A stretch of DNA of 64,000 nt from Zopfochytrium polystomum (Eukaryota > Chytridiomycota > Chytridiomycetes > Chytridiales > Chytridiaceae): assembly GCA_025765615.1 (NCBI GenBank), contig JAIVFJ010000052.1, positions 124,001-188,000 of the forward strand, given 5' to 3'. Positions 1-11,597 of this stretch are shown here, in pieces. Under the pieces are notes generated by a model. It had not been told where the DNA came from. It made no database searches and saw only the letters and a program-made list of their open reading frames with translations. Positions within the stretch are counted from its first letter, which is position 1. Every line of letters begins with the position of its first letter. The position numbers were made by a program, and so were the translations under genes.

Positions 1-260
1 TCGCTTGCCATCGCATATTGCCAACAACACAGACGCGAGCCCTGTCGTGGCGTGGGTGTCGGCCGAAAAGTCGTTGATACGTGAGTTCCTCAAAGTAAAT
101 CTGCCTTCAAGCACCTCACCAATCAATTCGTCAACACAGCGCCGTCCGAAGGTCCGAGCCGCGCAGCCGAGCATCACAAGCGATTCGCCAAGGTCGTTCT
201 CGATCGGCGTCACAACGGCAACGACGACAACGACGGCGGTGGCGGCGGGGGGGACGGCGA
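1..260 (-). CDS. Possible 5' part of an unrecognised gene running off the left edge
   Basis: One minus-strand frame is open from about position 260 to the window edge. It begins with an Ala/Val-rich hydrophobic run and continues into a mixed-composition stretch containing LGCAARTFGRRCVDEL. The residue mix looks more protein-like than the Ser/Thr-rich plus-strand reading of the same DNA. No start codon can be fixed: the first in-frame ATG is at 174, inside the stretch, so an upstream exon may exist. A TATAAATA-type sequence lies at 448-455. I do not recognise a family, and this may not be a gene. Confidence 0.3.
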
Positions 261-483
261 GGCCACGAGAGAGTGGGATGGGAGGGTGGGGTCGAGGACT
301 GGGCGAGAGTGAGGGGACAAGCGGAAATATTACTAAGAGAACAAGGGGTCTCCTCGGTCTCTGAATTTTGACTAACAACAGCTCGAGCTCAAGGAAATCG
401 GAATGGAAGAAAGGAGAGTGTATGTGAGAGCAACCGTCCGGGTACAGTATAAATACAGCTAAGAAACCGTCAAACCCCCAGCA

Positions 484-527
484 CAAACACACACACACAC
501 ACACACACAAACACAAACACACACGCG
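484..527. repeat. (CA)n microsatellite
   Basis: Near-perfect CA dinucleotide tract with a few CAAA interruptions. It lies just beyond the 3' end of the Ash2 gene (stop at 549) and between that gene and the possible left-edge exon. Confidence 0.9.
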
Positions 528-548
528 CGAGCGCCTCAGGCCCATTTG

Positions 549-2994
549 CTACTGCGGCGACCCGCCCCCGTTATTTCCGCCATCCTCAATCGCGCCGAAT
601 CGAGTCCATCCAGTCACATCAGCAACTTGACAGAACGGCTTGGCTCCGGCGGGTGGTGCATGCGCAAAGTTCGGTCCAAAGTTCACCGTGATGACCCCAC
701 CTTGGTAGGAAGACACTGCTGGGTAGTATTTGCCTGCGAGCAAGTTCCATAAAATGAAAAAAAGACTGAGAAAGTGCACAAGAGGCACTGTCGCTGCCAG
801 AGTAGGAGACAAGGGGGACTGGCCATCTACGCAGAATGTCCACTGTAACCAACTTACCAAGATACAGATGACGAAAGGCAACACCCAACTCCTTTCCGTT
901 TTTGAAGTACCGAATCTCGCTGCCATCGACTATCGGTAGCGGGTTACTCCGGAACTGAACGTAGTTGGTGCCTTCCTGCCATAGGCGCCGGAGAAATGGA
1001 TCTTCGTCCTTCACTTTTGGCAGGAGTATGGACATCCCAATCACATCACCTGGGCCTGGGCGAGAACGACCCCCGTTCGAAAGGGGTAAGGAGTCCGAAT
1101 ACTTTGAGCGGGAAAAGAGGCCTTGCTCACCAAAGCCTTCGGCGAAGAGCTCGCTTATTCCTTCCTTCACAGGCATGGATTGGTGGTATAAGGTGCCGGG
1201 CTTATCCCGGTAAGAGTAGCTAAACTTGTCATAACCGCATGGCCCTTGCAGATCCCCGCTGATCTGGGACCAACCGACTCTGATCAGAAGTCCCGCCAGC
1301 ATGAGATAATTAGGAGGTGTGGGGCAATCACCACTCCCTCTGAGAATCAGATTCAGTCACAACGAACCTGCAGTGCCCTTTCTCGTTGCTGGTGAAAGAA
1401 ACTTCAAAATACCAAAAACCGTCATACACGCCATGCGAAGCTTTCGCCATCCTGTAGCCCTATCATATTTCAAGGCTTCAGCCATGGATACGCGATACAC
1501 TAAAACGATACCCACCTTGTCAGTGTAGACAGAAAAGCCGTCCGATGAAACTTTCATCTGCGGTGCGGTGTGGGTCGGCATCGTACTTATACGGACAGGA
1601 TGCATCGGATTGTCCACGTCCGGATAAAGCACTGCGGTCGGAAGGAAAACAATCGAAATACGGGAGGCATTAGGAGTCCGGCTTCCGTGGTGATAGACTG
1701 AGAATTACTCACAAATCGCTTTCGCCGGGTCTATTTCTTCAGGGGCCGGAACTCGCCGGCGAATTTTTTGCTTGATTGCTGGAGGCGGCTTCTTCTTTTT
1801 TCCTGCGGGAGGTGGTTCGGGGCTTCCACCTTTGCTCTTTACCTATGTTGTTTTTGAAGATACCCGCCCACGCCACAAACACTGAGTTCGAAGGACAGCA
1901 AGTAGAGTAAGTTCTCAGCCGGAAACTCACAAGGGCCGGTGAGCCAGTGAAATCGACATCCATCTCGTCGCTCTCCACTTTTTTGCGCTTCGTTGGCGGT
2001 GGTGGGGCTGGTTCGCTTGGTTTTTTCCGCGTCCTCAGAGTCCTGATCACCGCTGCTACGCGGGGACGGTGCACTTTCAAGGATTCCTTTTGGTGAAATT
2101 TCACAAAGTACACCCCTCGGCCGCTTGTTGGGGAGCTCGATCGCAGACGGAAGCAGCGTGGGATTCGCCAGCGCCCAATATCCTACAGAATTGGAACGGA
2201 AGTGGTGATATAAGTCCTAACCTCTTTAATCCAACAACCTCCGTGATTTAGAAGGGGTAATATAACGGCTCGAATAACGGGCAATCGGAGAGAGAGAGTT
2301 CCTCTAAAAACCGACCTTGCTCGTTCGCAAAAAAGTCTTTGCCGGAGAGAAACCGATCAGGAGCAGATGCCAAACTACTGGTCACGCTGCCGCTCCAATT
2401 TTGGGGTCGCTGCCGCGTCCAGAAACGGTCCCAGTGCTGATCGATGAACTGAATGATCTGCTTCCGAGTGAAGAATGGGACACCGTCTGGTGAAAGGCGG
2501 GCATTCGGGTCCGCGCGCGAAAGATTAAACAGAGCGAGGTGGCAGACGTCGATCCTTTGGAGTGAGTTGTTTTATTGTTGTGATAGTTAGGAATGATCGG
2601 GTTCACGAAAAAACGATACTGGTTAGTACAAGGAAGTGAATCTCAGCCGCATTACCAATTTAGTGCTAAGCGCTTTATGATTTCCTTTCCTTCACACTTT
2701 TTGCACACGAAGTGATACAAGTCATCGCCAAGAAGCGGCGGTTCAATCCAGGTCTTGAAACTCTTCACGCACTCTGAGAGGACTTACGTCAAAGAGAGTT
2801 TGAATGAGCCCTGATAATTACCCCGATGAAATCGATTTCCGCAATTCGAGCAGTAAAGATATGGGTTTCCCAAAGCATCGTATCTGTTTTCAAAGTAAGT
2901 GATGATGAAAGTAAGTGATGATGATTAAAGTGTCGAGGCAAATTTACTCTTTGTCGTGACGGCAATAGCATATCTGTTGAATATTAAATACCAT
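549..2994 (-). CDS. ASH2: Ash2/ASH2L-like COMPASS subunit (PHD, winged helix, SPRY)
   Basis: Homologue of Ash2L/Bre2, the nuclear subunit of Set1/MLL (COMPASS) complexes that stimulates histone H3K4 methylation. Reading minus-strand exons in order: an atypical PHD finger (CYC, CSNCGNRFHREC, CKKC), a winged-helix segment (WIDVCHLALFNL ... DQHWDRFW), a basic/proline linker (TKRKKVESDEMDVD), then the SPRY domain (GYRMAKASHGV, VGWSQISGDLQGPCGYDKFS, FKNGKELGVAF, VNFGPNFAHAPP). Introns that restore the frame: 2884-2947, 2774-2821, 2555-2655, 1632-1712, 1460-1515, 1280-1367 and 734-857; the linker exons around 1800-2250 are not fully resolved. The stop is at 549-551. An ATG at 2994 is in frame with the PHD finger, but the Gln-rich upstream frame overlaps it, so the true start may be at 4937. 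Ash2L has the same PHD-WH-SPRY order; the match is confident. Confidence 0.9.
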
Positions 2995-4550
2995 TGGGTC
3001 AGAGCGACGGTGCTGTAGCGAGAATGACCTGCCTTGTCAGTTCCCTTTTGCGGTTTCGGATTCTTTTGCTTGATGTCCGGATCGGGTTTTCGATCAACAG
3101 TCTTGTCGTCGTGGTGTCCTTGCGGTGCCGAACTTGTTCGCTGAGTCTGCTGCTGGGCTGGGGGCTTCCGATCGTGTGAAACGAGGTGCTCCTGGGACGG
3201 CCAGAGACCGACCCCGCCGGCCGTTTCGGCGGTCCGGTATTCGGGCTGAGGATGCCGGTAAGCTTGGGGCTGACCGCCATGCACCGGCGGATGAATCTGA
3301 GTGGTGTACTGACTGGGATAAGCGGTGTGCGAGAACTGAGATGGGTGTTCTTGTTGGTGAAGCGGATGGATTGGACTGTACACGAAAGGCTGCGGCTGCT
3401 GAGAAAAGTTGGTCGCAGCGGCATCACCATAAGAAGGGGCAGGAGCAGATTGCATAATCGGCGCTAACTGCTGCGACGACGCGGAATGAGGGTGAGTATG
3501 AGCATCAGGTTGCTGAGTAGGATGCTGCGGGTGGATCGGAGTCTGCGACTGATGGGGGAGCTGGTGGTAGTGGCTGGGGTCTCGGTGTTGATAAGGAAGA
3601 CGCGCTTGAGGCTGCGATGGGTCTGTCTGTTGCTGTCGGAGGTTATGCGTAGTAGCGATGGGAGGATGCGGTTGCTGAAAGTGCGGCGGCTGTGGTGCCT
3701 GCGAATGTTGAAGTTGTTGAGGCTGTGACTGTTGGGGGTACTGGCCGTAGTGGGTTGCAGGCTCTCGAGGTCTATTCCACGTCGTGGTGGACGGGACGGT
3801 CTGCCCTTGCGGTTGCTGGTACGGAGAATCCTCCACTGCTGGCTGCTGGACCCTTTTATCCGGACTAGGATGAAAAGGCTGGGTATGGTGGGTCTGCGAC
3901 AACGATTGCCCGGTCGCGATGGGGACATTGCCCGGAAAGCCAGTCTGCTGAGGTGACTGCTGTTGGGGCTGTTGTGAATGGTTCACTTGCTGGTGGTGCT
4001 GCGAGGGAAAGTTCTGTTGATGTAGGTAAGGGGCTGGATGGAACGGTGGGTGCTGCGAGTACCCAGAATGATGGAGAGCAATATCTGGTTGCTGTCGCTG
4101 TTCTGAAGCTCGCTGGTTGCCTCCGTAGCGTTGAGGAGGGTTCTGTGGGTGTGCCTGAAATGAAGAAGGGTTGGCAGAGGACGACGTTGGTGGTGCGGTG
4201 GTCGGAGACGCGTCGGTTACAGTCGAGTTCTTGCCACTTTCCGTCGACACGGACGTCAGCCGAGAGATGGACAGAGGATGCAACTGATGCTGCTGCTGGT
4301 GCTGCTGATGCGGGGATGGTGGCAACAACGACGGCTGGGGCTGCGGAGGTTGCGGCGCCTGACCATGCTGATCGTGCGAAGAGTGCAGCAAAGACTGCAG
4401 TTGGTGGTGGTGCAATGCGCTGGTGTGGTGGGGGCCCAGATGCTGCGGCGGTTGCGACTGCGGCTGTTGATTGTGGTTGTGATGGCTGTGGAACTGACCG
4501 TGCTGCGGGTTCGTCGGGGGCGGGATGTGGTAGTGCTGTGCATGCGGCGA

Positions 4551-4581
<31 letters not shown>

Positions 4582-4937
4582 TGCTGCTGTTGCTGCTGCT
4601 GCTGGGTATGTTGGTACTGTTGGAGGTGGTGGTTATGGTACTGCTGTTGGTGGGGGTGATGTTGGAGGTGTTGTTGTTGTTGCTGTTGGTGATGCGGCAG
4701 CTGAGGCTGCTGAGGCGGTACTGGTTGCGGTGGTGAGGGCTGCAGCTGCTGCTGCGGCTGCTGCTGAGGGTGAGGGTGGTGAGGTCGATGATGTGGTTGG
4801 GTTGAAGGTGGTGGTGGTTGTGGTGGGGGTTGCTGCTGCTGCTGCTGCTGCTGCGATGGCGGCGGTATATGGGGGTGTGGGTGGTGTTGTTGGTAGTGTT
4901 GCTGGTGGTGGTGGTGGTGTGGGTGGTGGGGATGCAT
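2995..4937 (-). CDS. Gln/His/Pro-rich low-complexity exon, probably the N-terminal extension of Ash2
   Basis: A long minus-strand frame encodes about 640 residues dominated by Gln, His and Pro, including a run of about 17 Gln (CTG/TTG codons near 4553-4605). The only in-frame ATG is at 4937 (MHPHHPHHHHHQQ); upstream the frame has no ATG. The frame continues past 2994 and stops at 2925, inside the Ash2 PHD region. A separate gene would therefore overlap Ash2 on the same strand. The simpler reading is that this exon is spliced into Ash2; the TACAG about 24 nt upstream of the 2994 ATG is a possible acceptor. The tail (DRKPDPDIKQKNPKPQKG) is charged rather than Gln-rich. The alternative is an independent Q-rich gene. 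The opposite-strand frames here are Ala/Leu-rich shadows. Confidence 0.5.
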
Positions 4938-5195
4938 ATCGGGAGGGTGTGGAGGGGGCGTAGCGTCGTTCGTTGGTTCGTTCGTTCGTTCGTTTTTCGT
5001 TCCTCGTTCGTGCGGCGCGATCGATCTGGGTGGTCGTTCTTCTTCTTCCTCCGCTTCTTCTTCTCCTCTTTCTCTTTTCGCGAGAGCGACCACCACCTCA
5101 CTCACAACAAAAAAGCGATAAAAAAATACCAATACACTTGACGCGACATCGTACTATTATTATCACACACCGCAGTGTGTCGTGTGCTGGCTCAC

Positions 5196-6095
5196 TCAGC
5201 TCAGCAACGTTGCGTCAGAATCCCTCCTCCTCGGCGCTGCCTCATTCCTTTCAGCGGCACCAATTATCATCTCCTCGAGTCCATCTTCGTCACCCGCTTC
5301 ACTCCCTTCGACTACTTCTTCTTCTGCCTCTTCCTCTTCCTCTTCAGTGTTCTCCCCGTCGTTGCTGCTTTCTCCACTGGTGCCGTCGTCGTCGTCGTCG
5401 TCGTCGTCGTCATCCTCCTCGTCGCCGTCCTCGTCCCCCTCTTCCTCCTTTACAACCACATCTGTTGCTGCCTTTTCGATATCCAAAGCAACGCGCTCAT
5501 TCAAGACGGGAAGATACTGGCTGATGAGCTGGTTCGTAGGGTCCTCTGTCAAGACTTGAACAAGTTAAAAGTTGGAGGGATGTGCGAACAAAAAAACACA
5601 AAACAGGAAACCAAAAAAATAGGGGAAAAAAAATTAAAATTAAAATTAAAAATAAAGCCGGCCGACACCAAGAGGCGAGGACGGATGATGGAATGGCAAA
5701 GTTGGGGGATAAGCGCACTACTCAACTCTCTTTTGCGGTAAGAATCGCGTTTGAGTACTGATGCGTTGCAATTTGAATCAAAAACTGAATGTCGTTTGTT
5801 AGGCCCATGCAAGACGGTTTTTGGAGTGTACGGCGAATACAAGGCATTCACCACTGTGGTTAATGAACCATTCTCCTTACGATGGGGGAAACGGAAACAA
5901 AAAATACGAAGCACAATGAAGTGTAGGAAGAAGGGGAAAAATGGAGATAGGCACCTTGTGATGCAGGACCGTCGAACGGTTCCAAAGCGGCTCGTCCTCG
6001 CAGTTCGGATCAAAACTGCCGATGTCGGCAGTGATGACGTGGCTTTTGCTGATGCTGCTGCTGCCGGCTGCAGTGGCATTCTCTATCGGTGGCAT
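5196..6095 (-). CDS. Unrecognised multi-exon gene with acidic C-terminus
   Basis: Exon 1 starts at ATG 6095 (MPPIENATAAGSSSIS) and reads through DIGSFDPNCEDEPLWNRS to a CAAG|GTGCC donor at 5954. A phase-0 acceptor at 5876 continues into ENGSLTTVVNALYSPYTPK. The last exon carries EDPTNQLISQYLPVLNERVALDIE, then a Glu/Asp-rich tail with ten consecutive Asp, and stops at 5196-5198. The boundaries of the intron between about 5555 and 5760 are not resolved. Long acidic tails are common in chromatin and ribosome-biogenesis factors, but I recognise no domain and assign no function. The start of the next minus-strand exon (4937) lies only about 260 bp beyond the stop, so the promoter of that gene must be short or overlap this 3' end. 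Confidence 0.55.
5375..5430. repeat. GTC/GAC trinucleotide tract coding poly-Asp
   Basis: A CGT/CGA-type triplet run encodes the Asp run in the acidic tail of the 5196-6095 gene. Triplet tracts of this kind expand and contract readily. Confidence 0.7.
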
Positions 6096-8051
6096 ATTTA
6101 TTGCCCTTTGAGCTGCGCCGACGAACGAATCGCTTTTCGGCCTGAAGAATGAGAGAGAGAATTCGTGGGTTTCACAATTCGCTTTCTTGCTTGCTTGCTT
6201 GCTTGCTTGCTTGTTGGTGTTGTTGTTGTTGATGTGTTGTTGGCAGCAGCAACAGCAGCAGCACCAGCAGCAGCAAGCAGCCGTGAGTGAAACAAACACG
6301 AAATCTGGTGGGCGTCGGACTTTGAAAGTTGGGCGGCCCAGACAAAATTTGCTGGCTGAGAGAGAGACAGACAGCCAGACAGACAGACAGACAGGCCGGC
6401 ACCATTTCGCGCGTGCGAGATTGTTCTGTCTGCCGCTAGAAACTCCGACAGCGTGCTCTCCCATCCATTCATTTCATTCACACGCACACACACACTCTCT
6501 CTCTCAGCCGCCACCTCTGTTTTCTTCCGCTTCTCTCTCCTCAAACGGCAAACACAGGGACCGCAGCCACGTAAGGTGTGTGCCGCAAAGCCAGCAGCTA
6601 GCGATACGACGACCATTATCTTTTGGAGGGATCGATCGCATTTGCCCAGCTGTCCATCCAGCTGGCAGATCTCTTGCTGCCACGCCTCTCTCTGCCTGGA
6701 CTTGGGAACCCGGATCTCGTTATCGCCCCAGGACGTTTCAAACCTTGCTTTCTCTCCTGCCCGTTTCTTTCGCCGTTGCAAGTCGCCTCCCCTAATCCCC
6801 AACGGCCCCAACGGTACCTGTCCAAACAACGCGCTATCTCGAACGCAAAGGCAAGCCCCAGCGACTTCTCTGTTTGTGGGGACCTCCCTTCCCTGCCTGC
6901 TTTCTCGGCCTTGATAACACCCATAGTCCCCAAACACACACACTCTCCCTCACTCGCTTCAACCGGTCCTTACTCTAAGGCGCCGCCGTGCTTGTTGCTT
7001 TGGCCCCACTTTTCGGCCCAACTTCTCTCAGTCAGTCGCCTTGTTTTCTCTCGGTCGTCGTTGCTTGGGCGGCGGCGACGCATATTTTTTTTTCCTCCTT
7101 GTGTTTTTTGATGATGTTAACGTTGTTGCCGTTGTGCCGTTGGGAGAGCGGGAGAGTGTGTGTGAAAGAGAGAGAGAGAGACAGTGGGGGGGTGTGTGTG
7201 AGTGAGTGGGGGCGCACGGTTGAGATCACCATCCCTTCCTTATTAACTGCCTTCTGAAAAGCACGAGAAATTTTATTTTTCAGCTAAAGTCATTACATCG
7301 CTTCAATTCTGCAAAATTCAGATCCCGCCGCCGGCAGCAGACGACGCCCAACAGCCCTCCCTGCCTGTCTGTCTCTCTGCCTTTTTGTCTGTCATTCGAA
7401 CGCGTGCGCAGCAAGCCCAGCCGGTCAGCTAGCCAGCAGCAGCACCAAGTCTCCCTACCCTACCCTACCGTACCCCCCGCCTCCCTTCCCCCCCCCCCCT
7501 CCCCCGCAACAGCAAGAAGCAAGGTCAGCAGCCATCCGCACCCGACCTCGCCCACTCCCACTCTCTCATCGCGCCGAAGACCTACCTGGTGAGGAGAGTG
7601 AGCGCCCCGGAGCCAGGGACAACGTGCCGATCGCTTTGCTTGCAATTGTGAGCAGCAGCTGTATGCTTATAGCTCCTGCTAAGATTTTGTGCGTCAACCG
7701 CTCTAGCGGCGGGTGCTGCTTCATTCACCTTCTGCGCACCTCCCTCCCTCCACAAGGAATAGAGAGAGCCCTACCCTTCCGCCCTTGGCCCCCTTCACCC
7801 TCTCGAACCCCTTCTCCCCTTTTCCCCATCTCCCACGCACTTGATATTTTTGTTTCTATTGTTGTTTGATCCGATCGGGCGGGGGCGCGGACAGCGGGCG
7901 CTCGCTTGGGCTGATGAAACTGACTCACCTGCTGCTCTCTCAAAATTTTTAACCCCCGACCCCCGACGCACGCCACCAACCCCAGAACGTCAACAGAAAG
8001 CTGCAAGCAAGCGCGCCGACCAGCAGAGCACACACACGCACACACACACAC

Positions 8052-8091
<40 letters not shown>

Positions 8092-8227
8092 AAGCGCACA
8101 AACGCAAACTCGCGAGAAAAGGATCACCGACGGCCCTCCTGACCGACCGACCAACCGACCGACCGACCGACCGTCTGCCCATCAGAGCGCTCGCACGCAT
8201 TGTTGCTTGTTATCCGTCGCAGTAATA
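6096..8227. other. Low-complexity intergenic region between divergent genes
   Basis: About 2.1 kb between the start of the minus-strand acidic-tail gene (6095) and the plus-strand F-box gene (8228). It holds (TTGC)n at about 6183-6215, CAG-type triplets at 6244-6280, (GACA)n at about 6361-6394, CA/TC tracts at 6479-6510, GA tracts near 7160-7185, a C-rich run at about 7480-7505 and (CA)n at 8029-8090. Open frames crossing it are compositional (Leu/Ser/Pro-rich) and overlap on both strands. It probably contains both promoters and 5' UTRs; I see no supportable gene. Confidence 0.6.
8029..8090. repeat. (CA)n microsatellite in the 5' region of the F-box gene
   Basis: CA tract of about 60 bp with two CG interruptions, about 140 bp upstream of the ATG at 8228. 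It is followed by a (GACC)n tract near 8142-8173. Confidence 0.9.
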
Positions 8228-10878
8228 ATGGACCAGCCGCCCTCACTCCACTCTGGTGGCCCGTCGCATCTTCATCGAGCTTCCCCTCCGGCCGCGGCTG
8301 CCGTGGCATCATTGCCCATGGCGCCGTCCGACCGCGACTCGAGCTCCACAAGCACTCCGCTCTCTCCCTCGAGGCAAGCTCAGGCGATGCCGCTGTCCCC
8401 CAGACGACCCACCGCCCTTCACCTATCCGCCGGCCTCAGGGACATGTCTATTGATGTCAAAGCAAAGCCTACTAATGCCAGCTACCGCTTGGAAGAGTAT
8501 CCATACGCGTCGAATGCCCCCACCTCCCCCGGCGACGCCACCGCTTGCTCACCAACTTCTGAAGTTTCCCCCGCGTTCCCTGGAGGCCAATTCTGGCCGG
8601 TCTCGGAACGCTTTTCGACACCAGAGATCTACTCGTCAATGGAAACGCTCAACCATGACGCACCAGTTTCGCCTTTCCAAGTCCGCCCTGGTTTTGATGG
8701 CTCCTGCTCACAAACTATGTCGCCCTTTTCTGGCTATCGCAGCACCCCAGCGCAACCGACCACTCGTCTTCTCGTTTTAGACGACTTTCCAAACGAGCTC
8801 CTCGCGGATATATTTCTTATTCTGCCGCAGCCTGCTGCGTTTTTGCTTGTTAGCAAAAGAATTCGATCTGTCATTATGGGAGACCCATCCATCCTCGCTC
8901 GGTGGCTCATCCTTCACAACCATCTTCGACCATCCGCCGCACCCGTTGGGGATGACCTTCGCCCTCCCGATGTTATCCACCCACTCTTGGCGTGTCTCAA
9001 GCACAAGACCCGGCATCAAGCCCTTCGATTGGTTCCCACGGTGGCCGAGGAGCTCTTAACTTTGGATCCGCTGACATCGCGTTACGATTTACAGCGAATG
9101 TACCGTCGAGCGATTGCTCTTGAGGGTTCCCTGTGCGCAGCGAGTAAAGCTGGCGCTAACTCTCTTGCTCATGTTGCTAGCGCGATTTCAAATCGCGCCG
9201 TGCAGCTTTATGGTGTGCCGGTGGGAAACACGGTGTCTGGAACAAAGCTCACTGCCGGGATTTCCATCGTTGACGCTCCTACTGTAGCAACAGTCGGCCT
9301 CGAGGATGCAGTAGATTTTGCCGCTGCTGCTGAACCAGAGGCAACCACAAACGCCTTGCTTCAGGACGGCGAGAGAGGTGTCGACACTGACGCGCCGGAT
9401 GTTCCGATCGCCTTTCATAATGGCATTCAGCAGCGAATGTCAGATGCTCCAGTGGATGGGAATCCTATCACGTCTGCGGAGCACGAGTTAAAGGATTTTT
9501 CTCCGGTGCTTGATGACAGGCGACTCTTGCTAGATGCGGCCGTTGGGGGGTGACGTTGCAACGGTCGGGATTCTCGTAGATGCGTGCGCTCTGTGTCTTG
9601 ACGGAAGAGTTGTGTCGGACGCATTTTCAAGGGCTTGGGACCGGGGAGATCCAGCCCGACTTTGCTCAGTGGACGGTTGGTTGTGGCCGCGTTGTCAAAC
9701 TTCACGATGGTACGTCCTTGAGAAGCTTGCTAAAATTGAAGAGGCAACTTTGATGGCCGCTGCGGCGAACGGCCTCTGGATAGACGAAGTTTCAGAAATC
9801 GTTGAGGCTGTGGGGAACTCGATGACTCTTATTCTGGCAGACGCCGTTAGTGCAGACGTGGACATGGAGGAACACGGAATGCGCTTGCGAGTCGGTCCAA
9901 TTTCGTCGCTCTTGATGGGAACTTCCGGTAGTGATCCAAATAACAGGACCGAACTGGGCCAGAGTGGTTTCTCGAACCAGATGGCATCCACTCTGTTCGG
10001 CATGAAACCGTTGTATCCGACACTTTGGCGACCCAAGCGATCCTTTCTCGACCGTACAATTGACTCGTTTGTTGCAGTCAGCTCAGCCAAATCCGTTGAT
10101 CTGGTGCTATCGTATCGTCCTGAGGTGCACCCTCGACACTTGTCGGCTGCTATCGATCGTGGGAACTTGACGATTCTCAACCTTCTTGTGGAGCATGGAG
10201 CAAATCCATCCTGGCCGGAAGACACCACCCTTGCGCATTTGGTCACCCGCCCTCCATCGGACGGTGTGGCCTCACTATTCTGGCGCCACGCTCTGACGAT
10301 TGGGGTTGTTATCACTCCGCGGCGGTGGGAGAAAATAGCGAAGCTAGGCCCACGCACGGTGGCTGCCGTGTTGGAGACTTCACGGGCGCTCTCCCCCGCC
10401 TATTCTATCAGTGAGGCGGCTGACCAGACTGGATTCGAGCCAACAAGCCGCCACCGCGAAGTCCGAACGACCACAGGGGGGGGGCGGAGCCAGTCGATGA
10501 TGACGAAGTCGGTGGCGATCGACCCATGTCGGGATGGAATGGCTGGGTTCAGGGTGGGTGGATCCGAAGTGATCCGGTGCCTTGCAGACGCGATGGACGC
10601 AACGTTCCCGTGCGGAGACGCGCTCGCGGCGGCGGCGCTGGGTGATCCTCGCGCACTCGACTACTGCGTGCGCGTCGGCGATGTGCTGGCCGACATGCTT
10701 CGCGAGGGCCGCAAGGAGCACTGCTGCGACCTGCTCGATGCCGGCGCCATTGTGCTCGAGGACGTGTTGGCGCTGGCGGCGGCGATTGCGGACGCGCCAC
10801 CGGGTAAGGCGGGGTGAGGGGAACGGGCAGACCGAGAGACAGACAGAGTGTTTTTCCCTTCTTTATTCTCACGCTGTT

Positions 10879-10950
<72 letters not shown>

Positions 10951-11597
10951 GGCGGCTGGGAAGAGTGGCCCATCGCCGCCAGGTGCTTCCGCCGCATCCT
11001 CGTCCAGCGGCGTCTGCGCCTTCCCATCCCCAACGCCCACGCCCTCAACGAGCTCCCAAGGACGGTTGTCACAACAGCCTTTCTCGCGTCGCTTTATGCA
11101 ACCCGGCCCTTGCTGAGCGACCGCCAGGCAACGGTCTACTCGCAATACCAACGTCGCCGCCACCCAAACACTGCCGGCATTCGCATCAACCTTGTCCCCG
11201 TGCTCGAGTACGATGTGTCATTTAACGTCATCCAATCGGCCATGGAGGCTTTAAGGGAGCTGCTGGCGCTGTACGACGACCCTGTGTATCCTGGAGAAGC
11301 GTACTGGTCAGTCGAGCGAGCGAGCTGGGACGCTTTTTCTTTTTCGTTTTACCCTTCGGCGCGCCCCCTTTGCGCCTGTTATTCCTGTTGGGTTATGTCA
11401 CTTACCTGCATTGCGAAACACAGCTTCATAAAAGGCATGCTCCAGTATGGACTCCGCGACAAGAATCTTCTGCGAGAAGAGGATGAGTGTAAGTTTAGGC
11501 GACCAACACCGCAACCGGTTCTAATTGACCTCATGCAGTTATACTCCCTGATGATGAGTGGGAAGAAGTTGCTTTGGCGCTAACAACGCCGAACTGA
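8228..11597 (+). CDS. F-box protein with ankyrin-like C-terminal region
   Basis: The start at 8228 (MDQPPSLHSGG) follows a long non-coding-looking leader. A Ser/Pro-rich N-terminus of about 180 residues precedes an F-box-like segment (DDFPNELLADIFLILPQPAA ... SKRIRSV, residues about 183-230). F-box proteins usually link substrates to SCF ubiquitin ligases. The C-terminal half has ankyrin-like helices (AAIDRGNLTILNLLVEHGAN near residue 637; AAAALGDPRALDYCV further on). Introns: 10804-10951 (contains a CA tract), 11307-11423 and 11489-11538. The final exon ends NAELTTPN-like with stop TGA at 11595-11597. The frame breaks once, at a run of six G at 9545-9550. Removing one G gives GGDVATVGILVDA, and the spliced length then becomes exactly 3054 nt (1017 residues). 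A homopolymer sequencing error is the likeliest cause; a real mutation is possible. Confidence 0.75.
10879..10946. repeat. (CA)n microsatellite inside an intron
   Basis: About 66 bp of CA occupies most of the 148-bp intron 10804-10951 and runs to within 5 nt of the CTCACAG acceptor, where a pyrimidine tract would usually sit. Confidence 0.9.

Noticed and set aside
3953..5141. Long plus-strand frames rich in Ala, Val or Leu opposite the Gln-rich exon
   Set aside because: They are complements of the CAG/CAC/CCA-rich minus-strand sequence, with repetitive composition and no domain.
7841..8227. Extension of the F-box frame upstream of the ATG at 8228
   Set aside because: It encodes a (CA)n-derived Thr-His repeat and Asp/Arg/Pro repeats with no conserved sequence; the ATG at 8228 is a better start.
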